A stretch of DNA of 38,664 nucleotides, taken from 1-14-0-10-37-14 sp037130845 (GTDB taxonomy: Bacteria; Patescibacteriota; Patescibacteriia; Patescibacteriales; Patescibacteriaceae). Each line of letters starts with the position of its first letter. Position 1 is the first letter of the stretch. The position numbers and the translations under genes are program-made. The stretch is from contig JBAXSE010000013.1 in assembly GCA_037130845.1 (NCBI GenBank), positions 1 through 38,664 of the forward strand, written 5' to 3'. Below, piece by piece: positions 30,504 to 38,647 of the stretch. The notes under the pieces were generated by a model that was given only the letters and a program-made list of their open reading frames with translations, did not search any database and was not told the origin of the DNA.

Positions 30504-32876
30504 ATGTTATTAAGCATTGTCCTACAGTACATCGTTCCGATAATCGTTGCGTTCATCGTATTGATTGTCGTTATGAATTCATTCGCGAACGCCAAAGGCG
30601 ATCAGATTATTTTGTTAGAACGCCGTTGGTTCGGCAAGTCTATGCCGGACGGCCGTACAGTTGCTCTTCATAATGAAGTCGGCGTCCAGGCCAGAGTTCT
30701 GGGTCCAGGTTTCCATTGGTTGATTCCATTTATTTATAAGACAACCAAGATGCCTTTTACCACCATCCATAAGAATAAGGTCGGTGTCGTGCGTGCCATT
30801 ACTGGTGCCACTTTGCCGAGCGATAAGATTATGGCCAAGACGGTAGCTTGTGACTATTTCCAAGATGGCGAAGCCTTCTTGATGAATGGCGGACAAAAAG
30901 GTCCGCAGATTACCATACTGCCAGACGGTGAATACAAGATTAATCCGCATTTGTTCAATGTGGTAGAAGTTGAAGCCATCATGATTGATGATGATCATAT
31001 TGCAGTCGTTGAAGCCATTGCCGGTTTACCGGTCACTAGGCCCGGAGGAAACTTTGGATCGCCAGTACCCTGTGATAATTTCCAGGATGGCGAAGCTTTC
31101 TTGGCAAACGGCGGACAGAAAGGCCCGCAGGTTGCTTTTATAGAGCCAGGGTTCTATAGGATTAATACGATCATGTTTGACGTAGCGCTCATGCCTATTA
31201 CCGTAATACCAGGCGGGCATGTTGGTTTGGTTTTAGCGACTGATGGTGCCAGGATTCCTGAAGGCCGTTTGTTGGCTAACAAAGTAGAAGGACATGATAA
31301 TTTCTATAATGGCGAAGCTTTCTTGGCAAAAGGCGGCGAAAGAGGCCGTCAAATCGATACTTTGCCTCCGGGAAGATATAGGCTTAATCCAAGACTCTTT
31401 GAAATCAAAGAAAATGCTATTATCCCTTGGACGAACATTTCGGCCGATGAGGTCGGAATTGTGACAGTCAATGAAGGTAGGCCGATTATCGACGCTACCA
31501 AGATAGCTGCTGAAGAACTACCCATGGGTACGCACAATAATTTCCAGGATCCGAACGCCTTCTTGAAGGCTGGCGGACAAAAAGGTTTGCAGATTCCAGT
31601 GCTACGCGCCGGAAACTATGCAATCAATCCCTGGTTCTGTACTGTGGAAAAAGTACCGATGGTCCAGGTGGCAATCGGATTCTGCGGCGTCGTCACTAGC
31701 TATGTCGGTGAAGAGGGCAAAGATCTGACGGAAGATGATGTCAATGCCAAGATTGTCGAGAACGGCAAGAAGGGTATTTGGTCCGAACCGTTACAGCCGG
31801 GCAAACACCCCTTGAATACCAAGATCTGTAAAGTGGACATTGTGCCCACGACCCAGATATTGCTTAATTGGGCGGATAACCGTTCCAGTGCTCATGAGCT
31901 TGATACTAACTTGAAGACCATTACCTTACGTACGTCAGACGCCTTTAATGTTAATATGGATGTCTCCGTGATTATCCATATCCCAATGAAGAATGCGCCG
32001 AAGGTTATCGCCAATCTTGGATCGGTCAAGAATATGATTTCTCAGGTTCTTGAACCGGCTATCTCGTCGCACTTCCGTAATGCTGCTCAGTATATCCAGG
32101 CATTGGAATTATATACCAAGCGTAAAGAATTACAGGATACTGCTAAGGTTCATATCGATAGCGTACTTAAGGTGCACCATATCGATTCCAAGGAAACTTT
32201 GATTGCTGATGTTGTCCTGCCGCTCGAATTAACCAAGACGGTTACCGACAGGCAGATTGCCGAACAGGAAAAGAAAACCTTCTTTACTCAGAAGGAGGCA
32301 CAGGATGAAAGACGTACTCTCGAAAACGCCAAGGCCCAAGCAGATATGCAGCCTGAGGTAGTTAAATCCGAGAGGAATGTCGAAATCGCCAAGAACATCG
32401 CCGAAGGTAAGGTCAAGGAAGCGGAAGGTATGAAATCCGCCGCTATCTTGAAGGCTACCGGTGATGCCGAATCAGTCAAACTGAAAGCCAGAGCTGACGC
32501 CGAAGCAGTCACTGTGACCGCCGAAGCGAACGCCAAGAAGGTCAAGGTCACGGCTGAAGCCGATTCTGAGGCTATCATGAAAGTTGGAACATCCGAAGCT
32601 GATATCATATTAGCCAAAGGTAAATCAACTGCCGAGTCCTACAAGCTGGAAGTCGATGCCATGGGCAAAGAGGTCTTTGGACAGATCCGTGTAGTCAGAG
32701 AAATCGCAGCCAGCAAGCTGAAATTCATTCCTGAAAACTTAATTATCGGCGGTGGCAGCGGTGCTGGCAGCAGTTCGATGGAAAACATGATGGGCATTGC
32801 TTTGATGGAAAAGCTATCCGGCAGAGCATTTAGTGCTACCGAAAAAGCTGTTGAAAAAACAGAAGTAAAAGTTTAA
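30504..32876 (+). CDS. SPFH protein with vault-like tandem repeats
   Basis: 790 residues. An N-terminal membrane helix (6-25) is followed by about six repeats of roughly 70 residues (30-90, 91-160, 164-233, 238-310, 315-388, 392-452). The full repeats share a core VGVV.A..G...............NFQDGEAFL.NGGQKGPQ...LPPG.Y.INP.LF.V. The fifth full one is degenerate. An SPFH/band-7 domain follows (about 453-580, TLRTSDAFNVNMDVSVIIHIP), then a long Ala/Glu/Lys coiled coil (580-740) and a Gly-rich tail. Repeat array, SPFH shoulder and coiled-coil cap is the order found in the major vault protein. Flotillins lack the repeats. It should form a large membrane-tethered oligomer. The ATG at 30504 has AAAGGAAG upstream. 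Confidence 0.9.
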   Translation: MLLSIVLQYIVPIIVAFIVLIVVMNSFANAKGDQIILLERRWFGKSMPDGRTVALHNEVGVQARVLGPGFHWLIPFIYKTTKMPFTTIHKNKVGVVRAITGATLPSDKIMAKTVACDYFQDGEAFLMNGGQKGPQITILPDGEYKINPHLFNVVEVEAIMIDDDHIAVVEAIAGLPVTRPGGNFGSPVPCDNFQDGEAFLANGGQKGPQVAFIEPGFYRINTIMFDVALMPITVIPGGHVGLVLATDGARIPEGRLLANKVEGHDNFYNGEAFLAKGGERGRQIDTLPPGRYRLNPRLFEIKENAIIPWTNISADEVGIVTVNEGRPIIDATKIAAEELPMGTHNNFQDPNAFLKAGGQKGLQIPVLRAGNYAINPWFCTVEKVPMVQVAIGFCGVVTSYVGEEGKDLTEDDVNAKIVENGKKGIWSEPLQPGKHPLNTKICKVDIVPTTQILLNWADNRSSAHELDTNLKTITLRTSDAFNVNMDVSVIIHIPMKNAPKVIANLGSVKNMISQVLEPAISSHFRNAAQYIQALELYTKRKELQDTAKVHIDSVLKVHHIDSKETLIADVVLPLELTKTVTDRQIAEQEKKTFFTQKEAQDERRTLENAKAQADMQPEVVKSERNVEIAKNIAEGKVKEAEGMKSAAILKATGDAESVKLKARADAEAVTVTAEANAKKVKVTAEADSEAIMKVGTSEADIILAKGKSTAESYKLEVDAMGKEVFGQIRVVREIAASKLKFIPENLIIGGGSGAGSSSMENMMGIALMEKLSGRAFSATEKAVEKTEVKV

Positions 32877-32906
32877 TAATCACTGAGTTAGTCTCATTAA
32901 TATCAC

Positions 32907-32938
32907 AATCCCATTCCGATAACGGCGTGGGATTTTTA
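32907..32938 (+). terminator. Terminator
   Basis: AATCCCA (32907-32913) pairs with TGGGATT (32928-32934) with inner CCG/CGG, followed by TTT. Confidence 0.8.
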
Positions 32939-33027
32939 TATTTTACGTAACTAATCAACCTTGGACCTTGACGGATTTTTGAAAGGGGGATAATATAGTG
33001 TTATATTTACACTAAGTAAAAATGCTA

Positions 33028-33056
33028 TTGACATCGCTTAGGTAAAGTGTTTAGAT
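33028..33056 (+). promoter_or_regulatory. Promoter of the pncA-pncB region
   Basis: TTGACA (33028-33033), 17 bases, TTAGAT (33051-33056). Confidence 0.7.
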
Positions 33057-33129
33057 AGGCTCATTATTACGATAATAAAAAGCTAATAATAGCATAAAAT
33101 TGTTCATTAATATATTTGCGGAGGATAAA

Positions 33130-33807
33130 ATGGAAAGGTCTAATAGAGTAATTATCCCGGGTTTAGGGACTATTCTCAGGCTTAAGATCGCTAGCATGCA
33201 TGTCGATGCGGAAAACGGCTTTGCGCCCCTGTGTCCGTTGGAACTGCCGGTACCGGACGGCCAGAATATTGTACACGAGCTGATAGCTCAAAATAACTTC
33301 GCCCGCTATCTGGTAGGCAGCAAAGAAGGACACTCGGACCATCCCCAATGGGCGGCCACCGAGAGCGAGCCGGCCTTTACGCCGATGACGGGCTATCCCA
33401 ATATGAATCGGCGTTGGAATGTGCATTGCGCTATCGGTACCTATGGCGGACAATTGCTGGACGGACTGCCGCCGATTAGCGGCTATGATTTTATGGTCTG
33501 GAAGGGCATTGAAGATGATATGCATCCCTATGGGGCTTGCTATCACGACCTGGCCAAGAAGCTGTCTACCGGGCTGATAGAATGGCTGACCTGCCAGAGA
33601 ATCTCGACAGTGATAGTGGGTGGTCTGGCGACTGATTACTGCGTGCTGGAAACAGTCTTGGAATTATTAGAGGCTGGTTTTGAAGTAGTAGTCAATCTGG
33701 GAGCTTGCCGCGGTGTCGCAACAGACACGACAGACACAGCTATCAAAAAGATGATTAAGCACGGCGCGATTATTATCCAGTCCAGCCAAGAACTAACGCT
33801 TGTCTAA
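33130..33807 (+). CDS. pncA: Nicotinamidase
   Basis: Hydrolyses nicotinamide to nicotinate, the entry to NAD salvage. I chose the ATG at 33130, which has GGAGG five bases upstream. A TTG at 33100 has none. The 225 residues hold the isochorismatase-fold triad: Asp in the DAENGF motif near residue 27, Lys in VWKGIED, and Cys in GLATDYCVLET. The metal ligands are in KEGHSDHPQW. The order and spacing match nicotinamidase rather than other isochorismatases. pncB follows after 141 bases, so product and substrate link up. Confidence 0.94.
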   Translation: MERSNRVIIPGLGTILRLKIASMHVDAENGFAPLCPLELPVPDGQNIVHELIAQNNFARYLVGSKEGHSDHPQWAATESEPAFTPMTGYPNMNRRWNVHCAIGTYGGQLLDGLPPISGYDFMVWKGIEDDMHPYGACYHDLAKKLSTGLIEWLTCQRISTVIVGGLATDYCVLETVLELLEAGFEVVVNLGACRGVATDTTDTAIKKMIKHGAIIIQSSQELTLV

Positions 33808-33834
33808 GGGCACGATCCATCGCAAAGTCAAACA

Positions 33835-33887
33835 GGGGAAAGCCAGCCTTTCCCCCTACTCAAGTGGCGCTGAAAGTTTCGGCGCCA
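33835..33887 (+). promoter_or_regulatory. Two perfect hairpins before pncB
   Basis: GGGGAAAG (33835-33842) pairs with CTTTCCCC (33848-33855). TGGCGCTGAA (33865-33874) pairs with TTCGGCGCCA (33878-33887), one pair being G-T. Neither has a T run, so they are unlike the terminators of this window and may be a leader structure controlling pncB. Confidence 0.6.
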
Positions 33888-33947
33888 GCTGTCTAGGCAG
33901 TTCTTTAAAATTGAATAATCAAATTGTTATATTTATCAGGAGTAGAC

Positions 33948-35222
33948 ATGTATTTACCATCAAGTTTGTTCAGCTACAAGCAGGACAAAGGCATCATCCA
34001 AACGCTCATGGATGTGGACTTCTATAAGTTCACTATGGGGCAATTGGCCTTTAAGTATTATCGCAATGTGCAAGTGACCTTCAAGTTCACCAATCGCAAT
34101 AAGAATGTTAAGCTGGCCAAGATTATCGATATCGCCCGTTTGCGTGAAGAGCTGGACCATTGCCGTACCCTAAGCTTCAAGAATTCGGAGATCCATTATT
34201 TGCGCGGTACTAATGAGTATCAGCATAGGATGTTCGAGGAAGATTACTTGCAGTTCTTGGCGACCTTGCGTTTGCCAGATTATGAGCTGGAATTTGTGGG
34301 AGATGAAATTTGGCTGACCTTTACGGGCTTTTGGCCGGAAGTGACATTGTGGGAAACCCTCGCCTTGTCGATTATCAACGAGCTCTATGTTCGTGCCATG
34401 TTAGGCAAGGATACTAGCGCTTGGGAACGCAACTACGCTGTCGGAGTCACCAGGTTGTATGAGAAGATTGAAAGCTTGCGCGAATATCCGGAATTAGTCT
34501 TCACTGATTTCTGTACCCGTCGCCGTTTTAACGGCCCGTGGCAGGGATACTGCATCGAGACGACCGTGCGAGAATTACCCGGGCAGTTCCTGGGCACTTC
34601 CAACGTGATGTTCTCTCAGCAATTGGCAGACCACAATTTCGTCCCTATGGGCACATCCGCTCATGAACGTGATATGGTGTTGGCTGCTTTGCAGTTCAAT
34701 AGCGATGTGGGCATCCTTAATAGCCTCTGGCAGAGCGCGGATGAATGGTACAATCAATATGGCGAAGGCCTGTCTATCTTTTTGCCCGATACCTTCGGCA
34801 CCGATGCCTTTTTCGCCCAATTCGGGTCGGCTCGAGCCAAAAAATGGAAGGGCTCGCGGCAAGATTCCGCTGATCCATATGCCTACGGCAGAAAGTTGAT
34901 CAAGTATTATGAAGGCTATGAGATTGATCCACGAAATAAAATGTGCATCTTTAGCGATGGCTTGACGCACGAATTGATGATTTGTTTGCATATATATTTC
35001 CATCGGCAGCTCAAAGATGGTTATGGCTACGGCACGCATTTCGGCAACGACTTGCTGGTTCCGCCTTTGCCCATTGTGGTCAAAGTCGACAGCGTCAACG
35101 GCAATCCGGCTGTCAAGCTTTCTGACAATCTGGCCAAAGGCATGGGATTGCAGACTGAACAAGAGCGTTACAAAAGGATATTTGGCTACACGCGTGATTT
35201 CAGACAAGAATGTGTTGTATAA
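33948..35222 (+). CDS. pncB: Nicotinate phosphoribosyltransferase
   Basis: Joins nicotinate with PRPP to make NaMN. 424 residues from the ATG at 33948, six bases after CAGGAG. Recognisable segments: MDVDFYKFTMGQ (about 21-32, the family start motif), FTDFCTRRRFNG, QFLGTSNVMFS, MGTSAHERDM with the active-site histidine region, PDTFGTDAFF, GSRQDSADPYAYG (usually RQDSGDP), IFSDGL and GTHFGNDL. Length matches the bacterial PncB group (about 400-430). An 18-base gap leads to the Nudix gene, so pncB and the Nudix gene are co-transcribed. A boxA-like GTTCTTTAAAA lies in the leader at 33900. Confidence 0.95.
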   Translation: MYLPSSLFSYKQDKGIIQTLMDVDFYKFTMGQLAFKYYRNVQVTFKFTNRNKNVKLAKIIDIARLREELDHCRTLSFKNSEIHYLRGTNEYQHRMFEEDYLQFLATLRLPDYELEFVGDEIWLTFTGFWPEVTLWETLALSIINELYVRAMLGKDTSAWERNYAVGVTRLYEKIESLREYPELVFTDFCTRRRFNGPWQGYCIETTVRELPGQFLGTSNVMFSQQLADHNFVPMGTSAHERDMVLAALQFNSDVGILNSLWQSADEWYNQYGEGLSIFLPDTFGTDAFFAQFGSARAKKWKGSRQDSADPYAYGRKLIKYYEGYEIDPRNKMCIFSDGLTHELMICLHIYFHRQLKDGYGYGTHFGNDLLVPPLPIVVKVDSVNGNPAVKLSDNLAKGMGLQTEQERYKRIFGYTRDFRQECVV

Positions 35223-35240
35223 TTTAACTCGGAGTTTAGA

Positions 35241-36149
35241 ATGATAGTAGAAAGAAGGAAGTTCTATGGTCTGAACGGAGTGATCCAGGAAGACCGTGAG
35301 CGGTTTAAGCATATTCCTTTGTTGGAATTCTCTAAGGAAGTTATGAATAGTTTTTCTCTTGCCAGTACAAAGATACGCGACAAGGATGATCTAGAGAAAG
35401 CGGTAGCTGATATTTATTGCAAATGGACGGCAGGCTATGGTTATTATGGCGATGTCATCAATGTTAGCTGTTTTATTGCTGACGACCATTGTTATCTGCA
35501 AGTAAATTATATCGCTCGTTTGGCTTTTCCCAAGCCGAATATGGCCTCCGACCTGGTGCCTATCGTGATTGATAATCGCGGCTATGCCTTTCTGATTGCC
35601 ATTACCCGCAAATACAATCCCGGTAAAGGCGGACTTGCCTTGATAGGCGGCTTCCGAAGCGTGATCAAGAATCGCATGGAAACGTCAGTTGAAGCAGCAA
35701 TGCGAGAGGCTAGTGAAGAAGCAGTCGGTCTTGATCTAGAGTATATAGTTAATTGTCACGATGGGATATATTCTAATATAACTCCCCAAAACAGTCAGGC
35801 GATACTAGTGCTGGGCCTGCGTCATGAGATTGTCGGCGGCATCTGGCAGCAGGTGGTGAATCTGGAGTGGTTGGGTACTTATCGTACTGCTCCGGATCGA
35901 GATGAATCATACATCACTCGGCAACGAGTCGATATAACTGATGCTTATGTCCTGCCGATTCGAGTTGATCGGCTGTTGACCAAAGCAGAAATCGCCACTT
36001 GGTTTAGACCGGGCGATGATGCTGAAACGGTCGAAATTATCCGGATTGACGATGGCTACGAGCCTGCTTTTGTCTTTAACCATCATAGTGTCATCTTCAA
36101 GGAAGCTTGGAAAAAGATCGCGAATGAAGTGGCCGTTCTCTATATGTAA
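35241..36149 (+). CDS. Nudix-domain protein of the NAD cluster
   Basis: 302 residues from the ATG at 35241, six bases after GGAG. The Nudix box is present but stretched: GGFRSVIKNRMETSVEAAMREASEEAVGLD has five extra residues between the first glycine and the first glutamate, and one extra before the last glycine, while the REASEE metal-binding core is kept. An N-terminal domain (1-100) is not assigned. It is co-transcribed with pncB, so the likely substrate is NAD-related (for example NADH, ADP-ribose or a damaged NAD metabolite). No adenylyltransferase HxGH motif is visible. A terminator separates it from nadK. Confidence 0.85.
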   Translation: MIVERRKFYGLNGVIQEDRERFKHIPLLEFSKEVMNSFSLASTKIRDKDDLEKAVADIYCKWTAGYGYYGDVINVSCFIADDHCYLQVNYIARLAFPKPNMASDLVPIVIDNRGYAFLIAITRKYNPGKGGLALIGGFRSVIKNRMETSVEAAMREASEEAVGLDLEYIVNCHDGIYSNITPQNSQAILVLGLRHEIVGGIWQQVVNLEWLGTYRTAPDRDESYITRQRVDITDAYVLPIRVDRLLTKAEIATWFRPGDDAETVEIIRIDDGYEPAFVFNHHSVIFKEAWKKIANEVAVLYM

Positions 36150-36166
36150 GCAAATTGATTATTCAC

Positions 36167-36197
36167 AGTCGACGGCTAACACGACCGTCGACTATTT
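36167..36197 (+). terminator. Terminator after the pncB-Nudix unit
   Basis: AGTCGACGG (36167-36175) pairs with CCGTCGACT (36185-36193), followed by ATTTAT. The T tract is weak, so read-through is possible. Confidence 0.65.
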
Positions 36198-36264
36198 ATC
36201 TAAGCGATCAAACTCTTGATCCTTTGGATAAGTAAAGTACTTTGAAAATTTATAAGGAACAATC

Positions 36265-37002
36265 ATGAAATATTTAACCGTTTTTTCGGACAGTCTGGCT
36301 GCACAAGATCTAGCCCGCCAAGTCAAGGAAAAGCATTTGCAGGTAACCGATGATCCGCAACAAGCGGATGCGATTATCGTTGGTGGTGGAGATGGCACTA
36401 TGTTGCACGCAATTCATCAGTATTGGCAATTAAAGGTACCTTTTTTAGGAATTAATTGTGGTTCGGTCGGTTTTTTATTAAACCCTGTCGAAACGGAGAG
36501 GGATCTTTTGTTGTTATTGCATCATTTCCAAGAGGTTAAATTGAACTTAATGGAAGTGCATATAGATGCTGAAAGCGATAGCTTTACCTTGCATGCCTTC
36601 AATGACGTTTATCTAAACGTCAAACCGGGCTCCATTTGTTATGGCACGATTCAAGGCGAGCATTATCCCAGACAAAAATTTCGTGGAGACGGCCTAATAG
36701 TAGCTACCGGCCAAGGTTCAACGGCCTACAATCGTAATGCCGGCGGGTCGATATTACCTTTGCAAAATGACCTGTTGGCTATTACCGGTATTTGTACTTA
36801 TGATACGCTACGCGATGTGGTGTCTCAACAGGATCTGATTATTACTATCACTCGTGGTGAGGTGACGGCCAATGCTGACAATCAGTCGGTAGCCGGTGTC
36901 AGGTCAATCGTTATCCGTCCGGGCTTTAGCACTGTCGCCTTGGGTTTCCGCCCCGACTATAATTTCGAAAGCAAAAGATATTCATTCTATAACCAATTCT
37001 AG
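36265..37002 (+). CDS. nadK: NAD kinase
   Basis: Phosphorylates NAD to NADP. 245 residues with the diagnostic GGDGTMLHA (about 41-49), INCGSVGFLL, the conserved FNDVYL segment (usually NE/D), and the glycine-rich GDGLIVATGQGSTAYNRNAGG (nucleotide and substrate binding). The length is at the short end for bacterial NadK, and the N-terminal domain is trimmed. The ATG at 36265 has AAGGAA upstream. The ribosome site of nadE overlaps its stop codon, so the two are translationally coupled. Confidence 0.95.
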   Translation: MKYLTVFSDSLAAQDLARQVKEKHLQVTDDPQQADAIIVGGGDGTMLHAIHQYWQLKVPFLGINCGSVGFLLNPVETERDLLLLLHHFQEVKLNLMEVHIDAESDSFTLHAFNDVYLNVKPGSICYGTIQGEHYPRQKFRGDGLIVATGQGSTAYNRNAGGSILPLQNDLLAITGICTYDTLRDVVSQQDLIITITRGEVTANADNQSVAGVRSIVIRPGFSTVALGFRPDYNFESKRYSFYNQF

Positions 37003-37012
37003 GAGTGCAGTA

Positions 37013-37954
37013 ATGTATAAATTAACACAGCAACAGTTGGCTGACGTAGCAAAATACGCCAGCTCTAACCTCTACGCCTATTGCGTGAAAAATAATATCC
37101 ACCATCTGGTGGTTGGTTCTTCCGGCGGTTTGGACAGCGCGGTTACGCTTAAACTAGCTCAATTAGCCTGCAACTTAGCCGAAAAAGATGGCTATGAATT
37201 AAAGAGCATCGGCATGGTCTTGCCTTGTTTCTCCAGCCGTAGGTCGATTGATTTGGGTCGGCTAGCTATTAGGTCTGCCGGTGCTGAAGTAATCGAAATC
37301 AATCTGGATAAAGCTTTTAGTGCTTTGATGAATAATGCAGTCGAGGAAGGCATCGGGTGGCAGTTGGATGACATCGAACCTGATGTAACGGCTGCCGACT
37401 GGCGGCAAAGGCGAATCATCGCTCAGGGCAATATCAAAGCTCGTCTGCGTATGATCCATGTCTATCAGGTAGCCGGCTTGCTCAAGGGCATAGTGCTCTC
37501 GACCGATAATCTGAGCGAACTATGGATGGGCTTTTGGACCCTGCATGGGGACGTAGGCGACTACGGCATGATTCAGAATCTGCTCAAAGGCTTGGAGCTC
37601 TATGACTTGGCACGCTACTTGGGCGTACCGAAAGAGATTATCGCGGCTAAGCCGGACGACGGACTAGGCATAGGCAAAGGGGATGAAGATCAGTTGCATG
37701 CGCCTTATGACAAGATTGATGAAGTGATGATTACGTTCTATCAACAGAACGAACCGCATATCATAAACAGACGACACTCGGCAGTCCTGCCGGCTGTCGA
37801 GGGAGTGAAGCCGGAAGTAGTCTCAGAATTAGTGGCTCGCTACCAAGCGACCAATTATAAGCGTTGGGGGACGGTCAATCTGACCCGCAGCGACTTGCAT
37901 CTGCCGCCAATCAACAATATCAATCTGCGAGGCGACAGTGAAAACCAAGCTTGA
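37013..37954 (+). CDS. nadE: NAD synthetase, ammonia-dependent type
   Basis: Amidates NaAD to NAD. I chose the ATG at 37013, seven bases after AGGAG (37001-37005), which overlaps the nadK stop. An earlier in-frame start at 36896 lies inside nadK. The 313 residues carry the PP-loop SSGGLDSAV (about 35-43), IKARLRMIHVYQVA, STDNLSELWMGFWTLHGDVGDYG (the usual NxxE..G.xT.xGD) and PDDGLGIGKGDEDQL. There is no N-terminal glutaminase domain, so it uses ammonia or a separate partner. The next gene overlaps its end by 17 bases. Confidence 0.95.
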   Translation: MYKLTQQQLADVAKYASSNLYAYCVKNNIHHLVVGSSGGLDSAVTLKLAQLACNLAEKDGYELKSIGMVLPCFSSRRSIDLGRLAIRSAGAEVIEINLDKAFSALMNNAVEEGIGWQLDDIEPDVTAADWRQRRIIAQGNIKARLRMIHVYQVAGLLKGIVLSTDNLSELWMGFWTLHGDVGDYGMIQNLLKGLELYDLARYLGVPKEIIAAKPDDGLGIGKGDEDQLHAPYDKIDEVMITFYQQNEPHIINRRHSAVLPAVEGVKPEVVSELVARYQATNYKRWGTVNLTRSDLHLPPINNINLRGDSENQA

Positions 37955-38579
37955 TTTCATCCAAGGCTTCAAGGCCTTAACCGAACTGGCATTGGCCGCT
38001 GCCAAGCCGGTAGTAGTATTAATTGCCGGAGCCAGTGGTTCCGGCAAGAGTCATCTGGCTAAGCTGTTGTCCGCCAAGCTGCTGCAATGCGGCATTTTGA
38101 CTACCGTTATTGGACAGGATGATTATTTCCGCGATTGTTTCGATCCCGATTTGCCGCTCGATAGCCAAGGACGGGGAATCTTCGATCTGCCGGCTTCCTA
38201 TCTCGATTTGGAACTGGCTAGCGACATCCGCATGTTGCTTAGCGGCTTTACGGTCCAGGGTCCGCTTTATGACAAGAAAGTCAATCTGCGGTCGCTAACC
38301 AAGAAAACGCTGGAAGCTGCGCCTGTGGTTATTGTGGAAGGTCTCTATGCCATTTTGGCGTTGGCTGATAATGATGATATGCCTATCATCAAGATTTATG
38401 TGGAGGCCGACTCGGATATTTGTTTGCGGTCGCGAATTAGGCGTGATACCGTGGCTTTTGGCATCAGCGCCGAAAAGGTAGAGAAATTCTACAACGAACG
38501 GGTATTGCCTTATGCCAAGGAGGCCTTGACCGACCAGGCCAAGCTGGCTGACTTGATTATCGTTAATGATCACCTATAA
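37938..38579 (+). CDS. Uridine kinase-like P-loop kinase, possible riboside kinase
   Basis: 213 residues with a P-loop GASGSGKSH (about 31-39), the family QDDYFRD (substrate-contacting Asp), DLPASYLDLE, and the RIRRDTVAFG lid. This is the uridine kinase/phosphoribulokinase superfamily. The start overlaps nadE by 17 bases, so it is coupled to NAD synthesis. Nicotinamide riboside kinases belong to this same superfamily, so phosphorylation of nicotinate or nicotinamide riboside is a reasonable guess, with uridine kinase the main alternative. The sequence alone does not decide. It is the last gene before the terminator. Confidence 0.85.
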   Translation: MKTKLDFIQGFKALTELALAAAKPVVVLIAGASGSGKSHLAKLLSAKLLQCGILTTVIGQDDYFRDCFDPDLPLDSQGRGIFDLPASYLDLELASDIRMLLSGFTVQGPLYDKKVNLRSLTKKTLEAAPVVIVEGLYAILALADNDDMPIIKIYVEADSDICLRSRIRRDTVAFGISAEKVEKFYNERVLPYAKEALTDQAKLADLIIVNDHL

Positions 38580-38586
38580 ATTATAG

Positions 38587-38617
38587 TCTGCCCATGTAAA
38601 ATGGGCAGATTTTTTAT
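38587..38617 (+). terminator. Terminator of the nadK-nadE-kinase operon
   Basis: TCTGCCCAT (38587-38595) pairs with ATGGGCAGA (38601-38609), followed by TTTTTT. Confidence 0.9.
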
Positions 38618-38629
38618 TAAAGGAAAAAC

Positions 38630-38647
38630 CGCCGGCTTTAGCCGGCG
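38630..38647. repeat. Perfect GC-rich hairpin at the window end
   Basis: CGCCGGC (38630-38636) pairs with GCCGGCG (38641-38647) around ttta. It shares the word AACCGCCGGCTTT with the terminator at the start of the window. No T run follows, and the context is cut off by the window edge. Confidence 0.6.

Noticed and set aside
30504..32876. Ordinary flotillin
   Set aside because: Flotillins lack the long tandem-repeat array before the SPFH domain.
33835..33887. Terminators of pncA
   Set aside because: Neither stem is followed by a T tract, unlike all clear terminators here.
36896..37012. N-terminal extension of NadE
   Set aside because: It lies inside nadK, and a strong ribosome site precedes the ATG at 37013.
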